Assembly: GCF_000003605.2 (NCBI RefSeq)
Contig: NW_003105106.1
Coordinates: 18,202 to 63,816, forward strand
Origin: Saccoglossus kowalevskii
Lineage: Eukaryota > Hemichordata > Enteropneusta > Harrimaniidae
Length of the DNA: 45,615 bases
Direction: 5' to 3'
The translations under genes were made by a program, and so were the position numbers. Under the pieces are notes generated by a model that saw only the letters and a program-made list of their open reading frames with translations, was not told where the DNA came from and made no database searches. Of the stretch, positions 37,601 to 43,214 are shown in pieces; the first letter of the stretch is position 1; the number at the start of each line of letters is the position of its first letter.

Positions 37601-38243
37601 GGTATTATCTGTACTACCAATTCATGAAACATCCCTGTTTCTGTATATGTTATGGTTGGGGGGTACGTGTGCATTTATATAAAGGGTACATGAAATCTGA
37701 GTGCAATTTATTTGACATAATGATGATTGAGTTTATTTTACAATAATATTTTTAATTGCTGCTTTTATTAATTTGACATGTATACCTCATTAATTGCGCC
37801 ATGATTTAATGATATATACTAACATTTATATTATGTATGGCAGATCAAACCTGGTAAGACTAGAAATATACTTCGAAACATTAAACTATGAATCAGTACA
37901 CGAACAACCTGCGTATAAGGTAATATTTTGTTATGCTAATATGACCATCCAAAGTGCTGTATTTCTAAACTAACTGTTCAGATTACATGAATTAACACAT
38001 GATTGTAGTGTTGTTCTTTTTGTACAAACGATTAATTATCGTCCGTGATTATTTCATATACTCATATTTCAGTGGGAAGACATTCTCAGTGACATTGGAG
38101 GGACAATGGGGCTTTATATCGGCATATCAATTATATCCATCTGTGAATTTGTGAGTTTTATCGTATTACTTTGCTGGAAATTACCCAAGAAGGAAGCTGT
38201 ACAACCACGCGTTGAGGAACAAGAACATTTAATACCACATTAA
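9272..38243 (+). CDS. DEG/ENaC channel with LDLa, F-type lectin and PAN ectodomain (23 exons)
   Basis: Predicted multi-exon gene for an amiloride-sensitive-type cation channel subunit of the plasma membrane. Joining exons 9272-9535, 15343-15484, 15771-15890, 16378-16500, 16654-16773, 17620-17829, 20412-20624, 20949-21170, 21386-21598, 22801-23028, 23303-23518, 23868-24161, 24284-24433, 31823-32123, 32894-32997, 33199-33362, 35907-36008, 36171-36276, 36533-36605, 36907-36964, 37061-37131, 37844-37919 and 38073-38243 gives one open frame of about 1246 residues; every junction has GT/AG and matching phase. Order: cytosolic N-terminus, TM1 (56-79), LDLa x3 (136-256), F-type lectin x3 (257-690), PAN (691-788), LDLa (789-838), DEG/ENaC palm, thumb and remaining ectodomain (839-1190), TM2 (about 1199-1226), short cytosolic tail. 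The family normally has 500-700 residues; the core without the insert is 543. Ion selectivity and ligand are not readable. The start Met is the first in the open frame; an upstream non-coding exon is likely because an acceptor-like tract precedes it. Confidence 0.88.
9916..10203 (-). repeat. MITE-like repeat family 2, copy A
   Basis: Bases 10085-10203 are the reverse complement of 20049-20168 with high identity. Landmarks on + are cctaccatattaggaaatgc, tatggaatgattacgcgc and aaacaaacatggctgcc. The remainder up to about 9916 is GC-richer than its surroundings and probably belongs to the same insertion. No open frame; a non-autonomous DNA element is likely. Confidence 0.65.
10204..11929. other. 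Intron 1 sequence without recognised features
   Basis: Bases 10440-11000 are less AT-rich and carry two open minus-strand frames of 87-90 codons, but neither resembles a known protein. From 11090 the sequence is plain AT-rich intron. Confidence 0.35.
11930..13690 (-). mobile_element. Ty3/Gypsy-like retrotransposon remnant (pol), internally deleted
   Basis: Reading the minus strand from 13690 down: IEHLEVSDSSLPRSLL (pre-RT), then IEVKQLLQDWCVRGIVHPSA (start of RT, near 13190-13240), LVRKKNSGLHN, LQCAMNEQDIPQTA-like text, MPFGL-like AFRSLQWPCRF, SERGISTEPEKIAAVTDW (12655-12710), then RNase H text ending RWVSKL-like WVSKLSQFNF and MNADDLSRR (12120-12220), and within about 60 bp integrase core text RACTVAKMLVKERLVDYG and LHSDQGQNFESEV (11940-12070). 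Many stops and frameshifts make it a dead copy. The 200 or so residues usually between RNase H and the integrase core are missing. No LTRs were recognised. It lies antisense to the channel gene within intron 1. Confidence 0.85.
13700..15342. other. Remainder of intron 1
   Basis: AT-rich; no exon recognised. The overlapping open frames at 13688-13996 and 14775-15040 occur on both strands and have no family pattern. Confidence 0.4.
15343..15484 (+). CDS. Channel exon 2: post-TM1 segment
   Basis: Encodes residues 89-135 plus one base. FPSVTVCNTNKLRRSAI is the family hallmark directly after TM1 (typically FPxVTVCNxNxxRxS), the start of the palm domain. Acceptor ttcattgcag, donor TATG|GTAGGT. It enters in phase 0 and leaves in phase 1; this phase-1 donor is the site at which all the extra ectodomain exons are spliced in. 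Confidence 0.9.
15771..15890 (+). CDS. Channel exon 3: LDLa domain 1
   Basis: A phase 1-1 exon of 120 nt encoding one LDL-receptor class A module (residues 136-175). Six cysteines with typical spacing are present, and the calcium-cage end reads CEDKSDEHDC, matching the family's C-x-D-x-S-D-E-x-x-C. LDLa modules fold around one Ca2+ and bind proteins or basic ligands. A damaged copy of this exon lies at 41394-41500. Confidence 0.93.
16378..16500 (+). CDS. Channel exon 4: LDLa domain 2
   Basis: A phase 1-1 exon of 123 nt, residues 176-216. It starts EECGEDEFHCDNGSERGTC and ends CYDGQDEDNC, with six cysteines. The usual Ser of the calcium loop is Gln (DGQDE), a tolerated variant. Splice sites are tttccag and TGTG|GTAAGA. 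Confidence 0.92.
16544..16601. repeat. (AT)n microsatellite in intron 4
   Basis: About 58 bp of nearly uninterrupted AT dinucleotides, 44 bp after the LDLa2 exon and 52 bp before the LDLa3 exon. Confidence 0.95.
16654..16773 (+). CDS. Channel exon 5: LDLa domain 3
   Basis: A phase 1-1 exon of 120 nt, residues 217-256. Six cysteines and the ending CRDGSDESNNVC identify an LDLa module. It lies only 153 bp after exon 4; the intron between them carries a long (AT)n run. Confidence 0.92.
17620..17829 (+). CDS. Channel exon 6: F-type lectin domain 1, N-terminal half (degenerate)
   Basis: A phase 1-1 exon of 210 nt, residues 257-326. NIAPMALATMQSGTYAND, then QARDGDIDTCS and YWTINFGSAALVHEVTI, follow the F-type lectin (FTP, eel fucolectin/tachylectin-4) pattern N-V-A-x-x-K-x-A-x-Q-S ... 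A-x-D-G ... W-W-x-V-D-L. The usual WWRVDL is YWTINF, the glycan-contacting His is absent, and the paired cysteines at the half-domain end are missing (NGDYI), so glycan binding is probably lost. The donor tatat|gtacgt is less certain than the others, but it keeps frame with exon 7. Confidence 0.8.
17830..19823. other. Intron 6, first part
   Basis: No exon was recognised between the two halves of lectin domain 1. Bases 18640-18680 hold an imperfect run of gatacgatg units. Confidence 0.4.
19831..20261 (+). repeat. MITE-like repeat family 2, copy B, with terminal hairpin
   Basis: It begins tgaggttattacgaggatacc, shared with copy C at 37366, and contains 20049-20168, shared in inverted orientation with copy A. 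It ends in a near-perfect hairpin: acggtgacagatgtataata (20201-20220, pairing two bases further) faces tattatacatctgtcaccgt (20242-20261). Non-coding; inserted in intron 6 about 150 bp before exon 7. Confidence 0.7.
20412..20624 (+). CDS. Channel exon 7: F-type lectin domain 1, C-terminal half
   Basis: A phase 1-1 exon of 213 nt, residues 327-397. LTGAEIRVGGNNYF, then GRYLSIQVME and LILCEVEIMAVG, are the second half of an FTP domain (family pattern L-x-G-A-E-I-R-V-G ... G-R-Y-V-x-I ... L-x-L-C-E-V-x-V). The acceptor attcaag is weak in pyrimidines. The intron before it is long (2.6 kb) and contains a MITE-like insertion ending about 150 bp upstream. Confidence 0.85.
20949..21170 (+). CDS. Channel exon 8: F-type lectin domain 2, N-terminal half
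   Basis: A phase 1-1 exon of 222 nt, residues 398-471. LSNVAYGKPAEQSSQF, AVDGDTSSDYSHHSCMH and EPWWRVDTECECGIEYIVI are a good FTP half-domain. The putative fucose ligand residues His440, Arg467 and Asp469 are here, and the exon ends in the adjacent Cys-Cys pair (NRQDCC). Oddity: CEC inserted where the family has L-G-R. Confidence 0.92.
21386..21598 (+). CDS. Channel exon 9: F-type lectin domain 2, C-terminal half
   Basis: A phase 1-1 exon of 213 nt, residues 472-542. It begins DRLIGAEVRIGNSRF, giving Arg474 as the last member of H-X26-R-X-D-X4-R, and continues VGRYVSIQIFN and HVCEVKAFGN, the normal end of an FTP domain. Acceptor atattttag, donor AACG|GTATTT. Confidence 0.92.
21599..22800. 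other. Intron 9
   Basis: No exon recognised. A short (AAATA)n run lies at 22680-22705, about 100 bp before exon 10. Confidence 0.5.
22801..23028 (+). CDS. Channel exon 10: F-type lectin domain 3, N-terminal half
   Basis: A phase 1-1 exon of 228 nt, residues 543-618. SLSNVALNKSAYISSVWYG, AVDGNTYPVLNSGTCIH and EPWWRVDLGGIYFVYKVAI form the most canonical of the three lectin copies. His587, Arg614 and Asp616 occupy the fucose-binding positions and the exon ends NRQDCC. Confidence 0.94.
23303..23518 (+). CDS. Channel exon 11: F-type lectin domain 3, C-terminal half
   Basis: A phase 1-1 exon of 216 nt, residues 619-690. AQRLAGAAVRVGYYEDAKRN supplies Arg621 of the binding motif; LGRYVSIQLEGVGSGFLHIC and EVKVFADG close the domain. 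Acceptor cctctcgcag, donor GATG|GTAGGT. Confidence 0.92.
23725..23759 (+). other. Lectin-tail fragment: relic or alternative terminal exon
   Basis: After a good acceptor (tttatgtctctacag) the phase-1 frame reads VITLHELEIFA then stop. This imitates the last beta strand of an F-type lectin (compare HICEVKVFADG ending exon 11). It is either the leftover tail of a fourth lectin domain or an alternative last exon that would end the protein before PAN, LDLa4 and TM2. Only about 35 bp can be supported. Confidence 0.4.
23868..24161 (+). CDS. Channel exon 12: PAN/apple domain
   Basis: A phase 1-1 exon of 294 nt, residues 691-788. The pattern ETCLDNCYFQKTFVCKSFDY, followed by HECTIYSVDASDKN and FNYYQRL, matches a PAN_1/apple module (C-xxx-C, then C-x-S-F-x-Y, then C-x-L/I), a disulfide-stabilised protein- or carbohydrate-binding fold. 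Four core cysteines are visible. The family assignment is by pattern only. Confidence 0.82.
24284..24433 (+). CDS. Channel exon 13: LDLa domain 4
   Basis: A phase 1-1 exon of 150 nt, residues 789-838. CPSGMWQCGSGECLHTYRIC and CLDSSDEEDC give the six cysteines and calcium-binding acidic box of an LDLa module. It is the last of the inserted ectodomain exons; a 7.4-kb intron separates it from the resumed channel core. The donor is AGTG|GTGGGT. Confidence 0.92.
24582..25012. repeat. Tandem duplication with about 181-190 bp period
   Basis: tgaggattctgaacatatcc (24582) recurs as tgaggattctggacatatcc near 24764, and both copies continue through cttccc/cctttccc, tacatatRccaca, ctggtattttcc/ccggtattttcc and agtctcattgtatcatt. 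A third partial copy starts near 24957 (tatacaccctctaggacc). Imperfect, about 2.3 units. Confidence 0.75.
25013..28600. other. Intron 13: decayed repeat-rich DNA
   Basis: GC content is higher than in the gene's other introns and coding-like stretches occur on both strands (for example 26888-27157 minus), consistent with dead mobile elements, but no family could be named. Confidence 0.4.
28600..28866 (+). pseudogene. Possible CARD/death-fold-like remnant
   Basis: The + strand reads LYRHGLITTDLYHGLLHNGS then TQVLHYNAIVIRLTIEAKQAVPE, resembling the second half of a CARD (L-Y-x-H-G-(L/I)-I-T-x-x-x-Y...T-x-x-x-x-x-x-I-x-x-L...G-x-x-A). Upstream, in another frame, WDTLDRYINLLDL may be the same coding unit after a frameshift. 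No splice sites join it to the channel gene, so it is probably a dead insertion in intron 13. The resemblance is by eye only. Confidence 0.2.
28870..31822. other. Intron 13, remainder
   Basis: No channel exon was recognised. Bases 29340-29870 have LTR-like character on the minus strand, with a TATA-like string (cctataaataggc) near 29707-29721, but no partner repeat was found. Bases 30000-31100 have coding-like but stop-broken text. Confidence 0.35.
31823..32123 (+). CDS. Channel exon 14: DEG/ENaC ectodomain resumes (finger/palm)
   Basis: Residues 839-938, entering in phase 1 and leaving in phase 2. DLRQVLKLTEVEMSARAHQI then EDFILQCTFASEKCGP matches the family region preceding the first palm cysteines (typically ...DFIxxCxFxGxxC). 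Acceptor gaattacag, donor CAAG|GTATTG. A dispersed repeat begins only 28 bp after this donor. Confidence 0.87.
32151..32270. repeat. Dispersed repeat family 1, copy 2
   Basis: Same orientation as 4233-4352, sharing ctcatgtaaacaaac, cacgttgtatac, tgtccctatcgaacac and gacgaccacc. It lies directly after the exon 14 donor. Confidence 0.65.
32629..32862. repeat. Three-copy tandem repeat in intron 14
   Basis: The unit tatatatcgccaatgtcaag (then ttaaattttcataaa) occurs at 32631, about 32750 and about 32826, with intervening atgcataRagN and gtgttcattc blocks also repeated. Copy spacing is unequal (about 119 and 76 bp). The array ends about 30 bp before exon 15. Confidence 0.85.
32894..32997 (+). CDS. 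Channel exon 15: palm, GNCFQFN segment
   Basis: Residues 939-973, phase 2 to 1. DFLTFQDDNYGNCFQFNAKS is the DEG/ENaC signature around the G-N-C-(F/Y)-x-F-N motif. Acceptor atactttcag, donor TATG|GTAAGT. Confidence 0.93.
33199..33362 (+). CDS. Channel exon 16: beta-ball/palm strands
   Basis: Residues 974-1028, phase 1 to 0. GLQLTLFTEQEEYLS, SGAKVTILPRGIVSFPVDEG and VKPGTITSIALRK are the strongly conserved channel region (family: G-L-x-L-x-L...GA-x-V-x-I-H...F-P...G-x-x-V-x-P-G-x-x-T-x-I). The usual His of V-x-I-H is Leu. Confidence 0.94.
33363..35906. other. Intron 16
   Basis: 2.5 kb with no exon recognised. Contains an (ACA)n run at 34545-34565 and a short (AT)n at 34580-34594. Bases 34880-35220 are less AT-rich, without a family match. 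Confidence 0.5.
35907..36008 (+). CDS. Channel exon 17: upper thumb entry
   Basis: Residues 1029-1062, phase 0 to 0. SWPYGNCTQG is the conserved P-(Y/W)-G-N-C segment opening the thumb. The exon ends NSSYSIL, the run into the cysteine-rich thumb. Acceptor ttattcgtttag, donor ACTT|GTAAGT. Confidence 0.9.
36171..36276 (+). CDS. Channel exon 18: cysteine-rich thumb, part 1
   Basis: Residues 1063-1097, phase 0 to 1. SCQKACAENALIHYCGCAEY then APRCKLL has the family cysteine pattern C-xxx-C...C-x-C...C of the disulfide-stacked thumb. Confidence 0.92.
36533..36605 (+). CDS. Channel exon 19: cysteine-rich thumb, part 2
   Basis: Residues 1098-1121, phase 1 to 2. DLCRQLTRYL and CKCPSPCK contribute the C-x-C-P-x-P-C motif shared by nearly all DEG/ENaC subunits. 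Donor GCAA|GTGAGT. Confidence 0.92.
36907..36964 (+). CDS. Channel exon 20: ETxY / SxSxWPS motif
   Basis: Residues 1122-1141, phase 2 to 0. Only 58 nt, but it reads ETKYDMTLSQSQWPSDVYL, the textbook continuation of C-x-P-C-(x)-E-T-x-Y-x-x-x-x-S-x-S-x-W-P-S. It is found only by joining phases with exon 19. Confidence 0.92.
37061..37131 (+). CDS. Channel exon 21: post-thumb linker
   Basis: Residues 1142-1164, phase 0 to 2. It encodes a lysine-rich helical segment (LLKALKWKNFKLKNVN), lower in family conservation but in frame between two certain exons. Acceptor ttctgtacag, donor CTAG|GTAATG. Confidence 0.85.
37366..37524 (+). repeat. MITE-like repeat family 2, copy C
   Basis: It begins atgaggttattacgaagatacc and ends ggcgttacggtgacagatgt followed by ataataat, matching both ends of copy B with a shorter middle. 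It lies in intron 21, the channel's 21st intron. The region shared with copy A is deleted here. Confidence 0.7.
37844..37919 (+). CDS. Channel exon 22: palm strand before TM2
   Basis: Residues 1165-1190, phase 2 to 0. NLVRLEIYFETLNYESVHEQ and PAYK match the conserved N-L-x-x-L-x-I-Y-F-E-x-L-N-Y-E...A-Y run leading to the pore. Confidence 0.93.
38073..38243 (+). CDS. Channel exon 23: pore, TM2 and C-terminus
   Basis: Residues 1191-1246 and stop TAA. DILSDIGGTMGLYIGISIIS contains the pre-TM2 helix and the G1207-I-S1209 selectivity filter (family GxS), followed by E1215 and a hydrophobic stretch to about 1226. Asp1193 occupies the degenerin gating position. The cytosolic tail is short, about 20 residues (KLPKKEAVQPRVEEQEHLIP). 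No PY ubiquitin-ligase motif is present. Confidence 0.94.
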   Translation, partial: WEDILSDIGGTMGLYIGISIISICEFVSFIVLLCWKLPKKEAVQPRVEEQEHLIPH

Positions 38244-38274
38244 TAGTAACAAGAAACTTTTGCAGTGAAATTCA

Positions 38275-38280
38275 ATTAAA
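38275..38280 (+). promoter_or_regulatory. Candidate polyadenylation signal ATTAAA
   Basis: ATTAAA, the commonest variant of the animal poly(A) signal, lies 32 bp after the channel stop codon. It would give a very short 3' UTR; other AT-rich candidates follow, so the true end is unproven. Confidence 0.4.
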
Positions 38281-39942
38281 AGAAACATTTAGTGACATGA
38301 TTTATTAGGACTAAGATATTTGAATTTATATAGTGGACTACCTAGTCAATAATTTACACAACTATGCATGCAACATTTGGTATGTATGCAGTCGATCAGA
38401 TCTCTCTGTGTCACATAAAATCTCACTTACACGTGAGCATATAATCATTTAAGTAACTCCACAGGGGTTAGTAATATACCGTATCATTCGCAAATGTAGC
38501 TTATTTTCATATTGCAATTTGCAACTACCCTAGCTTATCAAGAGATGCATACAAAATATCAGAATAACATTACTGAATTACATTACTATTGCAAGTATAC
38601 AACTTCAGTCTTTGCTTTTTAAGTATGATTATTTTTCCACCATACCGTGAGGTTGTGTTGTATCCTGTAATGTCTTGTCGAAGCTTGCAAGCTGATATGT
38701 GTGGCATGGGTGGGTTCTTGCGCCATCATAGTGAATCACAAGGGCACTTGAGACTGAATATGATTTTGATCTCACGCATAGAGTCAGTTTCATCAATCAT
38801 AGACGTAAATCCCTCTTAAGTCGGGCCCAAAAAACACGCAGACGACAGGTTCAAAGTACAAGGAATGTTTACTTGTGTAATAACTAATAGAACTCAAAAC
38901 AAGATGACAGCCCTGTCCCAGAATCCCATCTGTTGCTAAGATACCCAACTGATGGCGGGAATATGGCCATGCAAAGTACGATATATGTTTATACTATTAA
39001 TGCTCAGACACAACAACCCCGAAGGCCAGCCTTTTTGAAATGACGCCGTTTACTTTTTGCCTAGTGAGAGAGCGTCATAAACGATTAGTATAATTCACAA
39101 TCGAATGGAATTCCACGTTTTGCTTGCATTGATGCTTGTATGGTGGCAATGCCATTGCGTTATCATAGCATAACTTATTTGTAATCCCTAATACCTAAAA
39201 CACATGCTTATAGACTTTGGCGTGACGTACATAAATTCTAGACAGCTTGCCATTATAAAAAGTCAAGTGAAAGCAAAATAATCATGAACTGGTGTATTTG
39301 ATCAGATCCGCCCCATAAGTCGCCTAGAAATTATGTTATACAATACCAACAGCTTGGATTCGGGAATTTCAACAGAATGAAAAAACGGCCTTTGTTTAAA
39401 GTAATTAATTATATCTGCAATTACGACAATACTTCAATATCTGAAACGTGAACAAAAAGCCATGGCCAATTTAATACAACACCAATTTCTCCAAAACGTG
39501 GGTGCAGAGGGGGTGTTTTTTTAATAATGTAATAATTACCGATAATGTATAATTAAACGATAATGTAACATGATTTAACCGATATTGTAATAAAACCCGG
39601 CCCGATAACGACTCGCAGCCAATATCACAGCAATGATTATGTTGTATTCATGACAATAAATAGTGTACGAGTTGAGATGTTGAACAATAAAAATCAAAAA
39701 CACGAACCAGTTATAAGACTTGTTGATAAGCATGAATAAATAACTGTTGACGTTACGGGATCTCGGCACGTGCCGAAATTTGTAATCCTTCATGTTTAGA
39801 GAGATATTACAGCAGTTGCGTTCACGTTAGTCGAGACCCGCGTCGGAACCCATTCGACTCGTATCGAAATCACGCCCTCATTCGTCGATCTGTTATTTGA
39901 CCCAGACACGGAAAACGATACGCATATGATGATACTAATACC
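38281..39942. other. Downstream intergenic DNA
   Basis: No gene recognised. Bases 38690-38990 look mobile-element derived (less AT-rich, LTR-like text) but no paired repeat was found. Bases 39800-39930 have CG-rich, possibly coding text on the minus strand without a family match. Confidence 0.35.
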
Positions 39943-40009
39943 CAGTGGCGGATCCGTAATGTTAAGCGAAGCTCCCCCCCCCCAATACATTTTGCTGGGT
40001 CCGCCACTG
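39943..40009. mobile_element. 67-bp hAT-type MITE with target-site duplication
   Basis: Left end cagtggcggatcc and right end ggtccgccactg are terminal inverted repeats (one mismatch). The flanking octamers ctaatacc (39935-39942) and ataatacc (40010-40017) match at 7 of 8, fitting the 8-bp target duplication of hAT transposons, whose ends commonly start CAGTGGCG. The middle is only about 40 bp and includes a run of ten C. Confidence 0.8.
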
Positions 40010-40017
40010 ATAATACC

Positions 40018-41393
40018 CCGGTAATTGCTACATTGAAATTATATCAATTTGTTGTTAAGATATGTATTACGAGTCATCGTGCACATGACCGACAAATCAA
40101 ATCGAAAAACAATTGTTTGTTCACATCGATGTAGCATTTGAAGAAAATACCGGTTGCAGCAGCGTCGCTGACAACGGTTTGCATTCATTTCATTCATTAC
40201 TACAACATACGACCATTTGTAGCTTCACTTCCTCCATCGTCACGTCATACTAGTAGGAATCAGTATCAGGGGATCCGATTTATATCTTTTGTTTCCCTTG
40301 TTTCAAGCCTTTTGTTTCAAGTCTTATCGCCATTGTCTGTCTTCATTAACCCATCATTATGATTATTTGCACTACAAAACAGACTGGACTGGCAAAAAAT
40401 CGATTGCAACTCGCTATGCGCATGAGAAAAGAGGCGGCAGTATACATGCATGGACAAGTTTACATGACGTCATAGGTGAATGGCAACTAAACACTAGCTA
40501 TTTGTTTTCCAGCGTGAGTAGACGGCAGACTGATTTGATCCTGTTGGTAAGTTGTCTCAGTTTGAACACGGACAGAATACACGTCCAGGTGCCTCTGAAA
40601 AGTCCAAGTACAGCTGTGTATCATACAATTTCAGATAAGCGCAGTAGATTACATTAGCTATGATGTGTGATGTTGAAAAAAAAAAAAAAACTATTCTCTC
40701 GGAATAGTTTTGCCATTTTACTTCCGGTCTATTCATAACATGTGTGTTTGAAATATGATCCTAGGACAGTGGTAGAATCATTAAAAACTGCTTATTGGGT
40801 CATAATTGAAACATAAACAATGCAAATATTTTATTACACTTTGTTTTCATTTTTGTGCGTGTACGTGTTATCTATCCCTGAATCGTTGTTGAATTTTCGA
40901 GTCGGCATGTGTCGCAAAGTATGTGTGAACGGTTGGGACAGAGTCGGCACGTGCCAAAAAAAATCGATCTTGGTCCCGATAAATGACCGAGATTAGGTGC
41001 CTGCAAGGGGACTCTTGTCACACACCGAAAAGAAGCCCTCGGTGGTGAGAGAACATATACTGATTCATACGAGTATGACATAACGGTGGAGGGAAGATAT
41101 TTTCAGATGCTGTAGTATTGAATGAGATGAATGCAAACCGTCGTCAGTGTATTTATGTGCTGCTGTAACCGGTATTTCTTGCAATGCTACATTTACGTGA
41201 AAGCATAATTGTTTTTCGAATCTTATTTGCATTTCATATGCTCGATGACTCGTAATAAATACCATAACAGAAACATACACCAATAAATCATGCAATTTGA
41301 TTGGATCATGATAATTCTTTCATACTTCAAATACAGTTTATTTAACGTTGTCTGGTTGTACACGTTTAATGATTATTTCATTTTACTCCACAG
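40018..41393. other. Intergenic DNA without recognised gene
   Basis: An open frame of 122 codons at 40289-40657 (+) has no family resemblance and overlaps another open frame. A poly-A run lies at 40678-40690. Confidence 0.35.
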
Positions 41394-41500
41394 TACCCTG
41401 TATGGATGGCGATTTCATCTTTACAAATGCTAAACATTGTATTAAACCATATCTTGTGTGTGATGGAATGATTAGTTGCAATAAAATTATTGGAAAATGA
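41394..41500 (+). pseudogene. Orphan, broken copy of the channel's LDLa1 exon
   Basis: After an acceptor (ttttactccacag) the phase-1 frame reads VPCMDGDF, then HCIKPYLVCDGMISC, against PCMIGDF and HCIKPYLVCDGIIHC in exon 3 (15771-15890). The upstream intron sequence is also alike (ttaatgattatttca). The second cysteine is Phe, the calcium loop is lost, and the frame runs into TGA at 41498-41500 with no donor. It is a relic of a duplicated gene or exon. Confidence 0.85.
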
Positions 41501-41505
41501 AATGG

Positions 41506-41975
41506 CCTTAACTGGTAGTTATTACACACCTACGAACACGTTAATCTAAGATATAGTAGTAATGCTAACCCAGCCTTAACTAGTAGTAATTGTACCCTTA
41601 CGATCACGTTAATCAGATATAGTTAGCAATGCCAACTTGGCCTTAACTGGTAGTTATTTCACCCCTACGAAGCATTAATCTAAAATATTGTAGCAATGCC
41701 AACTTGGCCTTAACTAGTAGTAATTGTACCCCTACGATCACGTTAATCTGATATAGTTAGCAATGTTAATTTAGCCTTAACTGGTAGTTGTTGTACCCCT
41801 ACGAACACGTTAATCAAATATATATCCACAATGTTAGCCCAGCCTAATTGGTAGGAATTGTACCCGTAAGAACACGTTAATCTGAGACATAGTAGCAATG
41901 TTAACCACGACTTAACTGATAGCTATGGAACGCATACGAGTGTGTTAATCTAAGATATAGTAACAATAATATAAA
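41506..41975. repeat. 67-bp minisatellite, seven copies
   Basis: Units begin ccttaactRgtagt at 41506, 41574, 41641, 41708, 41775, 41843 and 41910 (period 67-68) and share tacgaacacgttaatctRaRatatagt. Alternate copies have tagtagtaattgtaccc versus tggtagttatt-cacccc, suggesting past expansion of a two-unit block. The array starts directly after the broken LDLa exon. Confidence 0.92.
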
Positions 41976-43208
41976 TAATTTGCCCAACAAAAATATTTCT
42001 GAATCCGAGCCAACCCTCTGTCACAACTGCACTTTCCGGACTAATCAGGCTTTTACAATCAGACACCAAGATGTAATATAAAGCGTTGCATAATTCGTTT
42101 TTACATTCGTTCATCACATTGCTATGGGGCGATGTTTGATTTTAATATTAAGTCACTGTTACAAGATTGAACACTCGTACATGTGTCGGAAATTGTCAAT
42201 ATCATATAATTTGTCAGGATTTGAAAACCTGGTTAGATTACAGGGAAAAGAAGAAAAAAGTAATTTTAAAGTCTTCAGCGAACTCATGTCAATCAATGTT
42301 ATGTAACAGTGACTGTAAATAAATCACTTTTCGTTATCTCTTTTCTGTATTTACTTATACACTTTCACAGACAACTAACCAACACCTTGAGTTTGATAGA
42401 CACATCTCTACAATTTTACCTAGGATGCTTCACGAAGGCCTTTAAAAGCATAATCGCAGAGTATTGCGCCGCCCTAGTGTCAACCAGGCCCGGCAAAATA
42501 AGAACACCTGATTTTGTCAGATAATGAAGGACCAACCATCAATTGAAAGACAGTACCACTTAAAAAAATAACAATTCTATGAGTGTAAACTTATCAATGT
42601 ATTACAGCACAGTGTACATAGTAGTGAGCAGGTGATAAGAACTAATTAGATAAAACCAGAGAGGATATTTCATACTAATCCTGAGTGAAAAGAAAATAGT
42701 TAAAAAAATGAATAGGATTGTCATATATAATAAAGTTATACAAATGATAATATTTTGTAACCGTATTTCGTCTATTAGCAGCGCGTATGCTGTTCTTCTA
42801 AAGATATAAATTATTTTTAGGGTTTACATGTGCTTCCATTGGAGGTACAAGTCGGTGCCCGAAATTATAAAATACAAATTCCTTATCCAAAATATTTGTA
42901 AATTGTAATAATAATAATTTTATTAACACTTACACATTCCCTGGAGAGATTGGCAATGGTTACAAATGTTAAAAAAAGAATAAAATGTCACACAGAAATT
43001 AAACAAACTAAGCTAAATACTTTACAGAGAAAAAAATATTAAGACTAAATTATAAATATTAAGACTAAATTGTAAATTGTAAAGATGTGAGAGTTACGAC
43101 CCGAGGCTACGATAGGCTCATACTAACACAATGAATAAATGTCAACTGTTTAGAACACTCGCAAATAGCACATTACTATTAAAAATATGCTGTTTTAAGG
43201 TCTATCTT
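41976..43208. other. Intergenic DNA without recognised gene
   Basis: AT-rich; includes short repeats such as attaagactaaattRtaaat (two copies near 43038-43075). Nothing further recognised. Confidence 0.4.
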
Positions 43209-43214
43209 TACAGA

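Noticed and set aside
40289-40657. 122-codon open frame
   Set aside because: No family pattern, overlaps another open frame, and composition like the surrounding non-coding DNA.
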